64,000 nt of DNA from Chitinophagaceae bacterium (GCA_019638615.1 JAHBTL010000012.1:62001-126000); one strand, 5' to 3'; counted from the first letter of the stretch, positions 43,060 through 52,815 are shown. A program made the numbers and translations. The notes: a model not told the origin generated them from the letters alone.

Positions 43060-43728
43060 ATGAGACTGTCCTGGTGGAAATTACTCTGCATTGTATTATT
43101 GTCGTATGTTTTATTTGCCGGTTTTTTAATGGCGGTGCCCCGCAAGGCCATATTGAACGAAACCATCCGTAATATCTACTTTCATGTACCTATGTGGCAA
43201 ACAATGATGGTTCTCTGCGGTTGTTCGGTATATCACTCCATCCGTTTTTTAAGAAAACCTGATTTGTTAAGCGATATAAAAGCCACTTCTTATGCTACAG
43301 CCGGTATGGTATTTGGCATATTGGGTATTGTAACCGGCGCCATTTGGGCCAACTACACCTGGGGTAAGCCCTGGAGCAACGATATCAAGCAGATTGGCTC
43401 TGCCATTGCACTGCTGATATATGCCGCCTATTTTGTTTTAAGGAATTCCATTACAGATATCGACAAAAGGGCAAGGGTAGGCGCTGTTTACAACATCTTT
43501 GCTTTTGTAATGCTGCTGCCTGCGTTATGGATCATACCCCGCATGATGGAATCGCTGCATCCCGGCGGGCAGGGCAATCCCGGCGCAGACCCGAGGGATA
43601 TGGATACCCGTATGAGAATCATCTTTTATCCTGCCGCAATTCCGGGCTTTATTTTACTGGGGCTTTGGATCAGCTCGCTTGTCATCCGTGTACGTAAAAT
43701 TGAAGATAAAAACCTTTTACATGCTTAA
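43060..43728 (+). CDS. ccsA: CcmC/CcsA-type cytochrome c assembly protein
   Basis: This 222-residue membrane protein has about six segments. It contains the haem-handling tryptophan-rich motif of the CcmC/CcsA family as TWGKPWSNDIKQIGSA, flanked by histidine-bearing segments (IYFHVPMWQTMM). An N-terminal WKLLCIVLLSYVLFAGFLMAVPRKA fits. It should bind and present haem on the periplasmic side. It overlaps the small CcmD-like gene by 8 nt. Confidence 0.9.
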   Translation: MRLSWWKLLCIVLLSYVLFAGFLMAVPRKAILNETIRNIYFHVPMWQTMMVLCGCSVYHSIRFLRKPDLLSDIKATSYATAGMVFGILGIVTGAIWANYTWGKPWSNDIKQIGSAIALLIYAAYFVLRNSITDIDKRARVGAVYNIFAFVMLLPALWIIPRMMESLHPGGQGNPGADPRDMDTRMRIIFYPAAIPGFILLGLWISSLVIRVRKIEDKNLLHA

Positions 43729-43948
43729 GTTTTTTGTGAAAAAAGCTGTTCTGCTTTTCTTACTGTTCATCACAACACTTTCATTAAACGCCCAACCCCC
43801 TGTAGAAATGGCCGATGGAATGCGCAGCAATGGGAAGATATATGTAGTAGTGGCTGTGCTTGCTGTAATTCTTACAGGATTATTTATTTTCCTGATCAGC
43901 ATCGACAGAAAAGTGACCCGGCTTGAAAAAGAAAAAAGTAAGCAATAA
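43721..43948 (+). CDS. CcmD-like small membrane protein
   Basis: From the ATG at 43721 the protein is 75 residues. A signal-like N-terminus (LKFFVKKAVLLFLLFITTLSLNAQ) is followed by a short loop, one membrane segment (IYVVVAVLAVILTGLFIFLISI) and a charged tail KVTRLEKEKSKQ typical of CcmD. The frame is open 42 nt further up inside ccsA, but the later start is more natural. The gene overlap and context support cytochrome c assembly. CcmD stabilises haem transfer between CcmC and CcmE in other bacteria. Confidence 0.8.
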   Translation: MLKFFVKKAVLLFLLFITTLSLNAQPPVEMADGMRSNGKIYVVVAVLAVILTGLFIFLISIDRKVTRLEKEKSKQ

Positions 43949-44003
43949 TTCTATCTTTCTATAGTTTTATTGGCTAACGATATACCTTTAAACACATAGC
44001 CAT

Positions 44004-45422
44004 ATGTCTGCTCAATCAGAATACAGCTTTTTCGACGCGGTTTCCGCAAGCTTCGACAAAGCCGCCCGCTTTACTTCCTGGGATCCGGGTATACTCGAAC
44101 AGATCAAACAGTGCAATTCCGTTTACCGTATGCATTTTCCCGTTAAGATCGGCGATAAAATTGAAACGATCAAAGCATATCGTGTACAACATTCGCATCA
44201 TAAAATGCCCTGTAAAGGAGGTATTCGCTTTGCTACTACCGTAAATCTGGATGAAGTGATGGCGCTTGCAGCCCTGATGACCTATAAATGCGCTATTGTG
44301 AATGTTCCGTTTGGAGGAGCAAAAGGCGGTATCAATATCGACCCTAAAAAATACACGCCTTACGAACTGGAAAAGATCACAAGGCGCTATACACACGAAC
44401 TCATTAAAAAGAACTTTATCGGGCCCGGCACCGATGTACCCGCTCCCGACTATGGAACCGGCGAGCGCGAAATGGCCTGGATACTGGATACTTATACCAG
44501 CATGAAACCGGGCGAAATTGATGCGCAGGGTTGCGTAACCGGCAAACCGGTTACGCAGGGAGGCGTTCGCGGCCGGAGGGAAGCTACGGGACTGGGCGTA
44601 TTTTATGGCATACGCGAAATATGCAGCATGAAAGACCTGATGGAGAAAGTGGGTTTGCCCGCAGGCATACCGGGAAAAAGAGTAATTGTGCAGGGGCTGG
44701 GCAATGTTGGATACCATGCAGCCAGGTTCTTTCGTAAGGGGGGCGCTAAAGTGATTGCCATAGCTGAATTTGAAGGCGCTATTCATAACCCGGACGGGCT
44801 GAATGAAGAAGAAGTATTCCAACACAGGAAAAAAGAAGGCACTATTCTCAACTTTCCCGGCGCTACCAATATTTTACAATCCGGTGAAGCACTGGAACTG
44901 GATTGTGACATTCTTATTCCCGCCGCCCTGGAAAATGTAATCAACGGAGAAAATGCGCCACGTATCAAAGCTAAAATTATTGGTGAAGCAGCCAATGGCC
45001 CGCTTTCGCCCGAAGCTGATGAAGTGTTCATCAAAAAAGGCGTGCTGGTAGTACCCGATATGTACCTGAATGCGGGCGGTGTAACCGTAAGTTATTTTGA
45101 ATGGTTGAAAAATCTAAGCCATGTACGTTACGGCAGAATGGAAAAAAGATTTACAGAAAACCTGAACCAGGCGATGCTGGAGCAAATTGAAAAGCTTACA
45201 GACAAGCAGGTAGGCGATAAAGAAAAAGAATTCCTCCTGCACGGGCCGGACGAGGCAGACCTTGTATATTCCGGGCTGGAAGAAACCATGATCTCGGCTA
45301 CCCGCGAGATCATAGATGCCTGGAAAAGCAACCCTGCTATACCCGATATGCGCACTGCCGCTTACGTTGTTGCCATCAATAAAGTGGGCACCAGCTATGC
45401 CGAGCTGGGCATTTTCCCGTAA
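44004..45422 (+). CDS. gdhA: Glutamate dehydrogenase
   Basis: This 472-residue Glu/Leu/Phe/Val-dehydrogenase family enzyme interconverts glutamate with 2-oxoglutarate and ammonia. [14 protein letters not shown] and the catalytic lysine motif [13 protein letters not shown] are present, followed by [16 protein letters not shown], the cofactor fold [28 protein letters not shown] and [17 protein letters not shown]. Length fits the 46-50 kDa class. Context gives no hint of NAD or NADP preference. Confidence 0.93.
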   Translation: MSAQSEYSFFDAVSASFDKAARFTSWDPGILEQIKQCNSVYRMHFPVKIGDKIETIKAYRVQHSHHKMPCKGGIRFATTVNLDEVMALAALMTYKCAIVNVPFGGAKGGINIDPKKYTPYELEKITRRYTHELIKKNFIGPGTDVPAPDYGTGEREMAWILDTYTSMKPGEIDAQGCVTGKPVTQGGVRGRREATGLGVFYGIREICSMKDLMEKVGLPAGIPGKRVIVQGLGNVGYHAARFFRKGGAKVIAIAEFEGAIHNPDGLNEEEVFQHRKKEGTILNFPGATNILQSGEALELDCDILIPAALENVINGENAPRIKAKIIGEAANGPLSPEADEVFIKKGVLVVPDMYLNAGGVTVSYFEWLKNLSHVRYGRMEKRFTENLNQAMLEQIEKLTDKQVGDKEKEFLLHGPDEADLVYSGLEETMISATREIIDAWKSNPAIPDMRTAAYVVAINKVGTSYAELGIFP

Positions 45423-45606
45423 TAAAAGTTGCACGGCGATCAGATAGTCAAAAAAGAACAGGTGAATATTTCGTCTTCATGCAATTTATCCTTTCTGCAG
45501 AGTAATTTTTACATTCATACAACGACAAAACCCGTTGTTTGCATACCAAACCTGCTCTCTGCAGGCTGATAAGAAAAGCTATGCATGTTTGGGCTAACAT
45601 TGCAGC

Positions 45607-46215
45607 ATGCATGAAACAATTATCAATCCTGTCATTAAAGACCAGGTGACATTTATTCAAACATCTGCTGCAACAAAAGGGCGGATTACAACCTTACAGG
45701 TCAGGCTGATGCCCGGTGGCGGTACGCCTATGCATTATCATAAGAATTTTTCAGAAACCTTTATTGTTGCTGAAGGCATACTAACCATAACGCTGAAGAA
45801 TAAAACGGTTACACTTTCCCCCGGCGATAAAATGGAGGTGAAAAAAGAGCAATGGCACCGTTTCTCCAATGAATCAACAATGCCTGTTAGTTTTACAACT
45901 GTAGTCACTCCGGGCTCTGAAGGGTTTGAGCATGCACTGCGCATCTTATACGGGCTCGCTGCCGATCGCAAAACAAACGAAAAAGGAATGCCTCAAAACC
46001 CTTTGGTACTGGCTGTGATCTCGAAAATAAGTGATATGTGGCCGGTCGGTCCCCGCATACTCATTGTTCCGTTGCTGGAACTGATGAATTTTATAGCTGT
46101 TCTGACCGGAGTGAGAAAAAAGCTGTTGAAAAAATACTGTGCAAAATATAAATCCCAGCCAGCTAACTTTGTCGCAAAAGAGCTACAATATGGAAAACAC
46201 AATGATAACGGATGA
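45607..46215 (+). CDS. Cupin-domain protein
   Basis: This 202-residue protein has an N-terminal single cupin barrel (about 20-105). Motif 1 is in MHYHKNFSETFIVAEG (metal-binding His pair and Glu), and motif 2 is in PGDKMEVKKEQWHRFSN. A C-terminal helical or membrane-associated part has ILIVPLLELMNFIAVLTGV. Substrate is unknown. The last 9 residues are encoded in DNA shared with the ORF6N gene start, whose promoter lies inside this gene. Confidence 0.78.
   Translation: MHETIINPVIKDQVTFIQTSAATKGRITTLQVRLMPGGGTPMHYHKNFSETFIVAEGILTITLKNKTVTLSPGDKMEVKKEQWHRFSNESTMPVSFTTVVTPGSEGFEHALRILYGLAADRKTNEKGMPQNPLVLAVISKISDMWPVGPRILIVPLLELMNFIAVLTGVRKKLLKKYCAKYKSQPANFVAKELQYGKHNDNG
46164..46171 (+). promoter_or_regulatory. 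Candidate promoter of the ORF6N gene inside the cupin gene
   Basis: TAACTTTG is a perfect TAnnTTTG box, 19 nt before the ORF6N start at 46190 and within the last 17 codons of the cupin frame. No clear -33 TTG is present. Confidence 0.45.
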
Positions 46216-46747
46216 ACTGCTGCTTTCTAAAATATTACATATCCGAAATCAGCGGGTAATGATCGATCGTGATCTTGCTGAATTATATGGAGTGCCTACC
46301 AAAAGGCTTAACGAGCAGGTAAAACGAAATATTAAACGTTTTCCTGTTGATTTTATGTTTCAGTTGAACATTCGGGAAAAAGCTGAGGTAGTCGCAAAAT
46401 GCGACCACCTTAAAAAACTAAGGTATTCACCCAATTTACCTTACGCTTTCACAGAACATGGAGCCGTAATGTTAGCAAGCATACTAAATAGCGAAAGGGC
46501 TATTGAAGTAAACGTTCGTATTGTAAAATTGTTTAATGCCATGCGAGAGGTACTACGAACCAATCATGATCTGTTATTGAAACTGGAAAAAATAGACAAA
46601 AGCTTACAGGCACAAGGTTATTCCTTAAAACAACATGATGAAGAAATAGCAGCATTGTTTGAACTCATCAGCCAGTTGCGCAGCAAAAACGAACCACCCC
46701 CACCCCGTAATCCTATTGGATTCAAAACAAAGGCTGTGGAGGAATAA
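46190..46747 (+). CDS. ORF6N-domain DNA-binding protein
   Basis: From the ATG at 46190 (185 residues) the N-terminal ORF6N domain has LSKILHIRNQRVMIDRDLAELYGVPTKRLNEQVKRN and FPVDFMFQL. YAFTEHGAVMLASILNSERAIEVNVRIVKLF and a coiled C-terminus follow. ORF6N domains come from phage antirepressors and spread as stand-alone genes in Bacteroidota. A later ATG at 46202 is possible. The gene overlaps the cupin stop by 26 nt, and short decayed DNA follows, a pattern expected of an inserted gene. Confidence 0.85.
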   Translation: MENTMITDELLLSKILHIRNQRVMIDRDLAELYGVPTKRLNEQVKRNIKRFPVDFMFQLNIREKAEVVAKCDHLKKLRYSPNLPYAFTEHGAVMLASILNSERAIEVNVRIVKLFNAMREVLRTNHDLLLKLEKIDKSLQAQGYSLKQHDEEIAALFELISQLRSKNEPPPPRNPIGFKTKAVEE

Positions 46748-46794
46748 AATCTTATACTACTTCACATAAGATACACCGGACGGCACTGATCCGC

Positions 46795-46890
46795 TCAATC
46801 CTTCCGGATAACGGTCGCGCCAATAGCAAAGGGCTCATCCGGCAGCCTCATTTCCTCTGCGGTAAATTCAAGCCTCAGCGCCGTACATTG
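46795..46890 (-). pseudogene. 31-codon remnant of an unknown coding sequence
   Basis: Between in-frame stops on the minus strand the 31 codons read protein-like (LRLEFTAEEMRLPDEPF, then AIGATVIRKD, stop). No start codon or Shine-Dalgarno fits. It looks like a 3' remnant of a lost gene downstream of the ORF6N gene. It may equally be chance. Confidence 0.25.
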
Positions 46891-46944
46891 TCACACAAAG
46901 ACCAGGTAATATTATAACCTGCAAAAAAGAGCAGCCGCAACACG

Positions 46945-47781
46945 TTATTTTGTGGCTCTGATCACTCCACGGAAATACCCGACAGATTCTGCAATACCCA
47001 TAAAAGGATTGTCCATGTTTCGTTCGTGCTCAAGGCTTACCACGCCGGAATAACCTGTTTTGCGAAGCATTTTTACAAATGCCGGAAAATCAATGATACC
47101 ACGCCCAACTTCTACAGAGTAGCCCAGCTTTGTACTGCCTGTTACATCTTTCAGGTGCATATCAAATATACGGCTATGATATTTCTTAAGATCCTTTACA
47201 GGGTCTTTTCCGTTGCGCGTATCATGACCGATGTCGAGGCACATACCCATACGCAGATCAAGGTCTTTCACATGCTTCCACACATCATCGGCATCAGGAT
47301 ACAAAGCTATATCAGGGCCATGCAGATGTATAGCGTATTTCATGTCGTATTCTTTCACTTTTTCATTTATGTAAGGCAGCAGTTCATGCTCCGGCACGCC
47401 CACAATCAGCTTTACCCCTACTCTTTTTGCATATTCGAAAGCGGTATCCACAGCGCCTTTTGTTTTCATATAAATAGGCCCCACGCCGTAGCCTGTTACA
47501 CCTTTCGATTGTAGCTTTTCGTGAAAAGCGGCAATTTGTTCTGCATTACTGTTAATTGGCAAATGAAAATCCTTAATGCAGAGATAATGCACATCTGCTC
47601 TTTGCAGGGTTTCAAGTGTTTTATCCAGGTCGAAGTTGACAAATGTGTATCCTGCAAAACCCATTTTAAATTTTTCGTAAGTATCAACAGGAGGTTGCGG
47701 ATCCGGCCTCGCAGGTTGCTGCGCATTTAAAAAAGGAGAAACAAAAAGTGCAAGCACAAGCGCTGAATAAAATCGTTTCAT
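46945..47781 (-). CDS. Secreted sugar phosphate isomerase/epimerase-like TIM-barrel protein
   Basis: This 278-residue xylose isomerase-like TIM barrel is exported: MKRFYSALVLALFVSPFLNA is a signal peptide with cleavage near Gln21. Metal-binding stretches are HLHGPDIALYPDADDVWKHV, MCLDIGHDTRNGKDPV, FDMHLKDVTGS and VSLEHERNMDNP. Such periplasmic members of the AP-endonuclease-like fold are common in Bacteroidota carbohydrate catabolism, with substrate unknown. It stands alone on the minus strand. Confidence 0.83.
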   Translation of the reverse strand: MKRFYSALVLALFVSPFLNAQQPARPDPQPPVDTYEKFKMGFAGYTFVNFDLDKTLETLQRADVHYLCIKDFHLPINSNAEQIAAFHEKLQSKGVTGYGVGPIYMKTKGAVDTAFEYAKRVGVKLIVGVPEHELLPYINEKVKEYDMKYAIHLHGPDIALYPDADDVWKHVKDLDLRMGMCLDIGHDTRNGKDPVKDLKKYHSRIFDMHLKDVTGSTKLGYSVEVGRGIIDFPAFVKMLRKTGYSGVVSLEHERNMDNPFMGIAESVGYFRGVIRATK

Positions 47782-47991
47782 AATTATATATAAGCTGTTA
47801 AAGATTACGAATGTAGCAAAAACTAACCTGCCATGCTAAAACTATTTGCTTCACTCCGCTGCCACTTTCCCCAAAAGTTTCAAAAACAAGGGCACCTTCC
47901 CCAATGGTCATCCGGGATGCCCTGACACCTAATAATCCTGCTCATTAAAGCCCCGGGCTTAGCTTGCTGCCGGTTCTGAAACGCAGTCGGC

Positions 47992-48744
47992 CTACTCAAT
48001 AAAAACCGGTGCATTGTGATTGCCCGGGTTAAACTTTTCAGCGCAGACCTGCTTATAATTTCTGCCGATCGGGATCTTCGTGTTTTCAATCATAAGATAA
48101 TTGGGATTGTAACCTTTTACTTTATTCAGGGGAATGATATAAGAACGGTGCACTCTCAAAAAAGCCCGGATGGGAAGCAGGTTTTCCATGGAGCTGATCT
48201 TTTGCTTTGTTATATGCGTCTTCTTCCTGGTAATTACTTTAATATAATCTTTGTCACTTTCAATCCAAAGGATTTCTTCTGTATCTATTTTTATTAATTG
48301 CCGGTCGATGCGCATATAGATATAAAAAGGCTGGGAAGATTCAACGGATCTGACGGGTTCAGGAAGGGGACGGATAACCATTTCCATTTTATAGAGGTTC
48401 ATGACCTTATCTATAGCGCGGAGGAAACGGTCGAAGGGAATAGGTTTCAGTAAATAATCAACGGCATTCAGGTCAAACCCTTCGATAGCGTATTCCTGGT
48501 ATGCGGTAGTGAATATCACGAATGGAGGATTTTGCAGGCTTCTTACCAGGTCAGTTCCCGACAGCCCGGGCATATTAATATCCAGGAACATCAGGTCTAT
48601 TTTATTTTTTTGAAGTTCCTGGAATGCACTAATAGCATTGGTATGCGTTCCCAGCAGTTCAATTTCAGGGATCTGGCTGACATATTTTTTAATCACTTCG
48701 ATGGCATGTGGTTCATCATCCACTATTAATGTTCTGATTGGCAT
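47992..48744 (-). CDS. LytTR-family response regulator
   Basis: This 250-residue protein has a receiver (1-120) with the acidic pocket VDDEPH, phospho-acceptor Asp55 (FLDINMPGLSG) and DYLLKPIPFDRF. A C-terminal LytTR DNA-binding domain (about 140-245) has ILWIESDKDYIKVITRKK, FLRVHRSYIIPLNKVKGY and PIGRNYKQ. It is paired with the LytS-type kinase 12 nt upstream on the same strand. Target genes are unknown. Confidence 0.92.
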   Translation of the reverse strand: MPIRTLIVDDEPHAIEVIKKYVSQIPEIELLGTHTNAISAFQELQKNKIDLMFLDINMPGLSGTDLVRSLQNPPFVIFTTAYQEYAIEGFDLNAVDYLLKPIPFDRFLRAIDKVMNLYKMEMVIRPLPEPVRSVESSQPFYIYMRIDRQLIKIDTEEILWIESDKDYIKVITRKKTHITKQKISSMENLLPIRAFLRVHRSYIIPLNKVKGYNPNYLMIENTKIPIGRNYKQVCAEKFNPGNHNAPVFIE

Positions 48745-48756
48745 AACAATAGATCG

Positions 48757-49836
48757 TCAATTGGTCAGGGTAATGTTCAGTACGGTAATAAAGCAATCCT
48801 GCTCGTCAAAGAAATCCAGGGAATGTTTACCCGGATATAAGAGATTTAATCGTTTGCGCACATTTTCAATGCCAATCTTTCCTGCCGAATTATCTAAAAC
48901 ATTATTCATCTCTGGCTTGCTGTTACTGATGTTTAAGATAAGATCATTGTTCTGAATATGCAACTGAATATTGATCCACGGGTTATCGATAGTTGCCGCC
49001 GTACCATGCTTAAATGCATTTTCTACTAACGGCAGCATGAGCAGGGGAGCTATCTGCAAAGTACCTGTATTTTCACAAATAAATACATTCAGTTCAAGAC
49101 GCTCCTCATACCTTATCTTTTCGAGCCTGATATAATCATATAATATCTCAATATCTTTTTTAAGAGAAACCTGCTGCGCCGTGCATTCATATAAAGAATA
49201 CCGGAGTATATTGGATATTCCTAAAACTACTTCAGGCGTTTTTTCTGATCTGTTCAACGAGAGCGAGTAAATGTTATTAAGTGAATTGAACAGGAAATGC
49301 GGGTGCAGTTGCGCTTTTAAAGAATCCAGTTCGGCTTGTAAGGCAGACTGCTTCCTTTCATGCGATAATGTAAATAGTCTTAAAGTGATGCCGATCCATG
49401 CCACGGCATTGCTTCTTTCAATAGCCGTAACAAAAAAGATCGGGTTAAATAATTGCTCGGTTTTGTTCAGTTGCATCCTTTCCCAGGAAAAGTTACTGTC
49501 GGTTTGCTTATAAAACCGGTATATATAAGGGTCGGTTATAAAGATTTCTGTAATCCGGTAGAGGAAAGCGATGAAGATCATAATGGCTAATGTTACGAAA
49601 AAAGCCTTTACATACTGTCCTTTGACATAGAAGTACCTAACTACAATGTAGTCGATTAGATAAAAATAGATCATGTGCACCGGTAAAAGCATGGCGATTA
49701 CTTTTACGCCCAGTTCAAAACTTTCATAAGCTGTTCCATAAATATAGGTCAGCAGCAAAAATGCTAAGAGCCAGAAGCACAACTGCTTTAACAGCGGATA
49801 ATTTTTAAACAAACTATTATCATTTAATGAATCCAA
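48757..49836 (-). CDS. LytS/YehU-type sensor histidine kinase
   Basis: This roughly 359-residue protein has an N-terminal block of membrane segments (about 15-105), then the His_kinase domain of the LytS type: phospho-acceptor region LKAQLHPHFLFNSLNNIYSLSL, IDYIRLEKIRYEERL, and an ATPase part with LLMLPLVENAFKHG and KIGIENVRKRLNLLYPG. Start is uncertain. The TTG at 49836 overlaps a possible promoter box (TAATTTTG at 49841-49834), and a TTG at 49812 would suit that transcript. It forms a pair with the LytTR regulator. Confidence 0.88.
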   Translation of the reverse strand: MDSLNDNSLFKNYPLLKQLCFWLLAFLLLTYIYGTAYESFELGVKVIAMLLPVHMIYFYLIDYIVVRYFYVKGQYVKAFFVTLAIMIFIAFLYRITEIFITDPYIYRFYKQTDSNFSWERMQLNKTEQLFNPIFFVTAIERSNAVAWIGITLRLFTLSHERKQSALQAELDSLKAQLHPHFLFNSLNNIYSLSLNRSEKTPEVVLGISNILRYSLYECTAQQVSLKKDIEILYDYIRLEKIRYEERLELNVFICENTGTLQIAPLLMLPLVENAFKHGTAATIDNPWINIQLHIQNNDLILNISNSKPEMNNVLDNSAGKIGIENVRKRLNLLYPGKHSLDFFDEQDCFITVLNITLTN

Positions 49837-50025
49837 AATTAACAGGTATCCGTAAAGATCGAACGGAATGTAGACGAAATCAGTCTTTTGTCGACAGATT
49901 ATCCTGTTATCGTTTATCTACGTTTACCGCTCTCTGTCTATTCAGCCAGGTATTCATCGCTATAAGTTTTTCGGCAGCAAAAAACGGCTCAATATTGCTC
50001 CCGAATTAAAAAAAATACTTTAACA

Positions 50026-50511
50026 ATGAATGTAAATGACTTGCTGCAGAAGACAACTGATATTGCTTCTGCATACCGAGGTTACCACGGCGGGTACTTT
50101 AAGACCCTGCTTTCTCCCATGCAAAGTGGCGGCGAACTGGCAATATTGGATATGGTTTTACCCAAAGGAGCGGAACCTCCTCCCCATATTCATGAAAAGG
50201 AGCATGAGACCTTTTATATACTGGAAGGAACTGTTGAGTTTGTAATCAACGGAACGGCGCATGTGCTTGTGCCGGGAGCCGCTTTATTCGCTCCGCGGCA
50301 GGCTCCGCATTATTTTAAGATATTAACAGCTACCGCCCGTATTATTACCATAATGACTCCGGGTGATCTCTGGCATTATTTTGTAGAGTTCAGCGAACCC
50401 TGCAATGAAATACCTCAGATCACTTCACCTGAGCCTCCAACGCCTGAACAAATCCGGTATATGGCCGAAAGGCTTTCCAGCAGATATCATTTGAACCTTT
50501 TAACTAAATAA
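50026..50511 (+). CDS. Cupin-domain protein (quercetinase-like)
   Basis: This 161-residue soluble protein has a single cupin barrel: motif 1 PPPHIHEKEHETFYILEGTVEF (His pair, Glu) and motif 2 PGAALFAPRQAPHYF. A C-terminal helical tail ends in YMAERLSSRYHLNLLTK. The closest resemblance is to quercetin 2,3-dioxygenase-like cupins, but the substrate is unknown. It lies 3 nt before the YceI-type gene, so the two are cotranscribed. Confidence 0.82.
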   Translation: MNVNDLLQKTTDIASAYRGYHGGYFKTLLSPMQSGGELAILDMVLPKGAEPPPHIHEKEHETFYILEGTVEFVINGTAHVLVPGAALFAPRQAPHYFKILTATARIITIMTPGDLWHYFVEFSEPCNEIPQITSPEPPTPEQIRYMAERLSSRYHLNLLTK

Positions 50512-50513
50512 TC

Positions 50514-51107
50514 ATGAAATATCAGTTTGCATTATACGCACTTCTAATCATAGCCAGCGCCTGTTCAAGAAAAAACGAAAATTTATTGAGCACTTACATT
50601 GTTGATGAGTCGCACTCAGTCATAGGATGGAAAGGCGCTGCCCCTGACCATTTCCATGAAGGTTCTTTTTCGCTATGGGGAAAAATACATGGTGATAGCA
50701 ACGGGAATATTAAAGACGGTAAATTTTCTATTCCTATTGCCAGCATCAAAAACTTTGATCTGCCGGACACCATCAAACCCCAGTTGCTTGATCATTTAAA
50801 AGGACAGGACTTTTTTAATATAGCTTTATATCCCGATGCCGGCTTTGAAATAGAACGGGTAACACCTTATGATAAGTTCTCCCCTGATACTACGCATATC
50901 ATACAGGGCGTCTTTACCATGTTAGGCAAGACGAATACAATCAGCTTTCCTGCAAAAATCACATTTGAAAATGGCAGCATAAGAACACAGGCAGGTTTTA
51001 GCATTGATCGTTTAAAATGGGGAATGGCCAGCTTCAGCGATCCGAACGGGGAGTTGTACATATTCCCCGAGGTAGAAATAAAGCTTGATATAAAAGCAAC
51101 AAAATGA
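50514..51107 (+). CDS. YceI-family lipoprotein
   Basis: This 197-residue protein has a lipoprotein signal (YALLIIASACSRK, lipidated Cys17) and a YceI barrel: VDESHSVIGWKG, GSFSLWGKIHG, LLDHLKGQDFFNIALYPDAGFEI and GMASFSDPNGELYIFPEVEIKLDI. YceI proteins bind isoprenoid-like lipids in other bacteria. It forms an operon with the upstream cupin gene. A second YceI gene lies at 60521. Confidence 0.9.
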   Translation: MKYQFALYALLIIASACSRKNENLLSTYIVDESHSVIGWKGAAPDHFHEGSFSLWGKIHGDSNGNIKDGKFSIPIASIKNFDLPDTIKPQLLDHLKGQDFFNIALYPDAGFEIERVTPYDKFSPDTTHIIQGVFTMLGKTNTISFPAKITFENGSIRTQAGFSIDRLKWGMASFSDPNGELYIFPEVEIKLDIKATK

Positions 51108-51151
51108 GACTAAGCTTTATCTATATTATATAACGCTTCGATGAAGAAATT

Positions 51152-51188
51152 GCCGCGGATGCGAAGATTCAACCCATGCATCCGCGGC
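51152..51188. terminator. Perfect 11-bp hairpin, probable transcription end
   Basis: GCCGCGGATGC (51152-51162) and GCATCCGCGGC (51178-51188) pair perfectly. A moderately T-rich stretch follows on the plus strand. It lies between the convergent YceI and membrane-protein genes and could act on both strands. Confidence 0.6.
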
Positions 51189-51236
51189 TTCTGGTTTCTT
51201 TAAACAGAACACACAAGGGCTAAGCTGAAACATTCT

Positions 51237-51713
51237 TCAGGCCTGAAGCACCTCCATATCTACTGCTTTTTTTTCGAAGTTTCTGTTAAGGGTTCGCCGA
51301 AGCTTTACCATACCAAGTAATATGTATACCTGGAAGATGGTTACAAGCAAGTGGAGTAAAACCGACGCATAAAAAAGCGGGCTTAATACCAAAGTTCCCG
51401 CTCCCGATAATCCTGTTACCAATTTCACATCATTGATGTTATAAGTAAGCAAGGCAGAGAGCAGGAAAAAGTTCAGGATGAAAAGCCAGTTGAAAGTAGT
51501 TTTCTGACTTAAGGAAAGTGGCATATCCGGGTAGTTCTTATAAATGACCTGCCAAACAAACGAAGTCAGGTAAACAGCAAAACAAAATGCAATGAAGCTG
51601 ACAATGCTGTGCCAACCAGCTTCATTAAAAATATATACAAAACTGTTGAGCGTCATGTAACCTGCTAAAGCAAACTGCAGTGCGCAAATCAGTTTCAGCA
51701 AAGAGATATTCAT
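51237..51713 (-). CDS. Hypothetical four-segment membrane protein
   Basis: This 158-residue protein has four hydrophobic segments (about 8-28, 33-55, 70-88 and 106-132) and a charged C-terminus (KLRRTLNRNFEKKAVDMEVLQA). Sequence stretches such as TSFVWQVIYKNYPDMPLSLSQKTTFNWLFILNFF do not point to a named family. It stands alone, convergent with the yceI-like gene. Confidence 0.65.
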   Translation of the reverse strand: MNISLLKLICALQFALAGYMTLNSFVYIFNEAGWHSIVSFIAFCFAVYLTSFVWQVIYKNYPDMPLSLSQKTTFNWLFILNFFLLSALLTYNINDVKLVTGLSGAGTLVLSPLFYASVLLHLLVTIFQVYILLGMVKLRRTLNRNFEKKAVDMEVLQA

Positions 51714-51804
51714 ATCCCTAATATAACACAGTTCCCTGAAAATAAAGAAGAAAATATACCGAGGACAGCCTGCAATACACGATTCCTCAAAGGGGTCAGT
51801 TCAA

Positions 51805-52815
51805 CTAGTTTACCTTTATCAACCTGTCACATTTCGAAAACATAAGGCCTTCAGCATAATGAGAATGAGCAGAAATACCTTTTTTACCTTTTAACCAGTC
51901 GATATAAATGGCTGCCGTATTAATACCCGCTTCATGCGAAAAGGGATACCCGCCTCCAAACCTGGGGTTCAGCTCCAGTATATAATACTCCCCTTTTTCT
52001 TCAAATATATCACAGTCGAGGTTGCCAATATGCTTTAGGTTTTGCCCTATCGTTTTGCCTATTTCCTCTATTTTCGGATCAATTACCGAAATCGCTTTAT
52101 CAGTTTCTCCTGACCGCATGGATAACTTTTTACGGGCAAACGTGCCCATGTACTCTCCATCAAAATTATTGAGCACATCCATGCCATATTCATCTCCGTC
52201 AATTTTTTCCTGGATCATTATCGCATGACTCAGATCTTCCTTACTTGCCTCGGCCAGTATGCTGCGTGTCAATCTGATCGTCAGAAGCTTATAGGCCAGC
52301 TCCAGTTCTTCCATATCTTCCGGAAAGTCAATGCCTATAGAAGCGCTACCCCATCTTGGTTTAATTACCAATGGAAACTTTAACTCGCCGGACGCGAGCG
52401 CCTTTTTAGCTTCTTCCAAATCTATATAGGTCCTGGGAGAACGTAAACCTATACTTTCAACAAAAAGGGCTGTTTCCCATTTATCGAAAGCAATTCTTAT
52501 CACCCTTTCATCCGAAACAATTACCCTGGCCCCCAATTGCTCTATTTCATCCTTTCCAGCCGAAAGGATCGGAAGTTCAAGGTCGTTCAGGGAAATAACT
52601 GCATCTACCTTCTGCTCTGCAACAATTTTCTTAATGGCGTCCAGGTAACCATCCTCGTAAATTGCAGGCACAATAAACGCTTCATCCGCATCTACCATTG
52701 CCGGTGCCGAATCCTGCATGTCCGATGCAAGCACTTTTCCGTCATCGCCCAAAGCCTCTTTAAAATAGTTTATGAGGTAGTTCCTTCTACCTGCACATGT
52801 GAACAATATATTCAT
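51805..52815 (-). CDS. ATP-grasp ligase of the surface-glycan cluster
   Basis: This 336-residue protein of the carbamoyl-phosphate-synthase-like ATP-grasp type has MNILFTCAGRRNYLINYFKEAL, FPLVIKPRWGSASIGIDFP (nucleotide-binding lysine), MIQEKIDGDEYGMDVLNN, and the metal-binding LDCDIFEEKGEYYILELNPRFGGGYPFSHEAG. Such genes sit in capsule and glycan clusters. It follows the PLP-enzyme gene with a 1-nt gap and is probably last in the operon from 56032. It may attach an amino acid or acyl group to a sugar, an inference from context. Confidence 0.85.
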   Translation of the reverse strand: MNILFTCAGRRNYLINYFKEALGDDGKVLASDMQDSAPAMVDADEAFIVPAIYEDGYLDAIKKIVAEQKVDAVISLNDLELPILSAGKDEIEQLGARVIVSDERVIRIAFDKWETALFVESIGLRSPRTYIDLEEAKKALASGELKFPLVIKPRWGSASIGIDFPEDMEELELAYKLLTIRLTRSILAEASKEDLSHAIMIQEKIDGDEYGMDVLNNFDGEYMGTFARKKLSMRSGETDKAISVIDPKIEEIGKTIGQNLKHIGNLDCDIFEEKGEYYILELNPRFGGGYPFSHEAGINTAAIYIDWLKGKKGISAHSHYAEGLMFSKCDRLIKVN

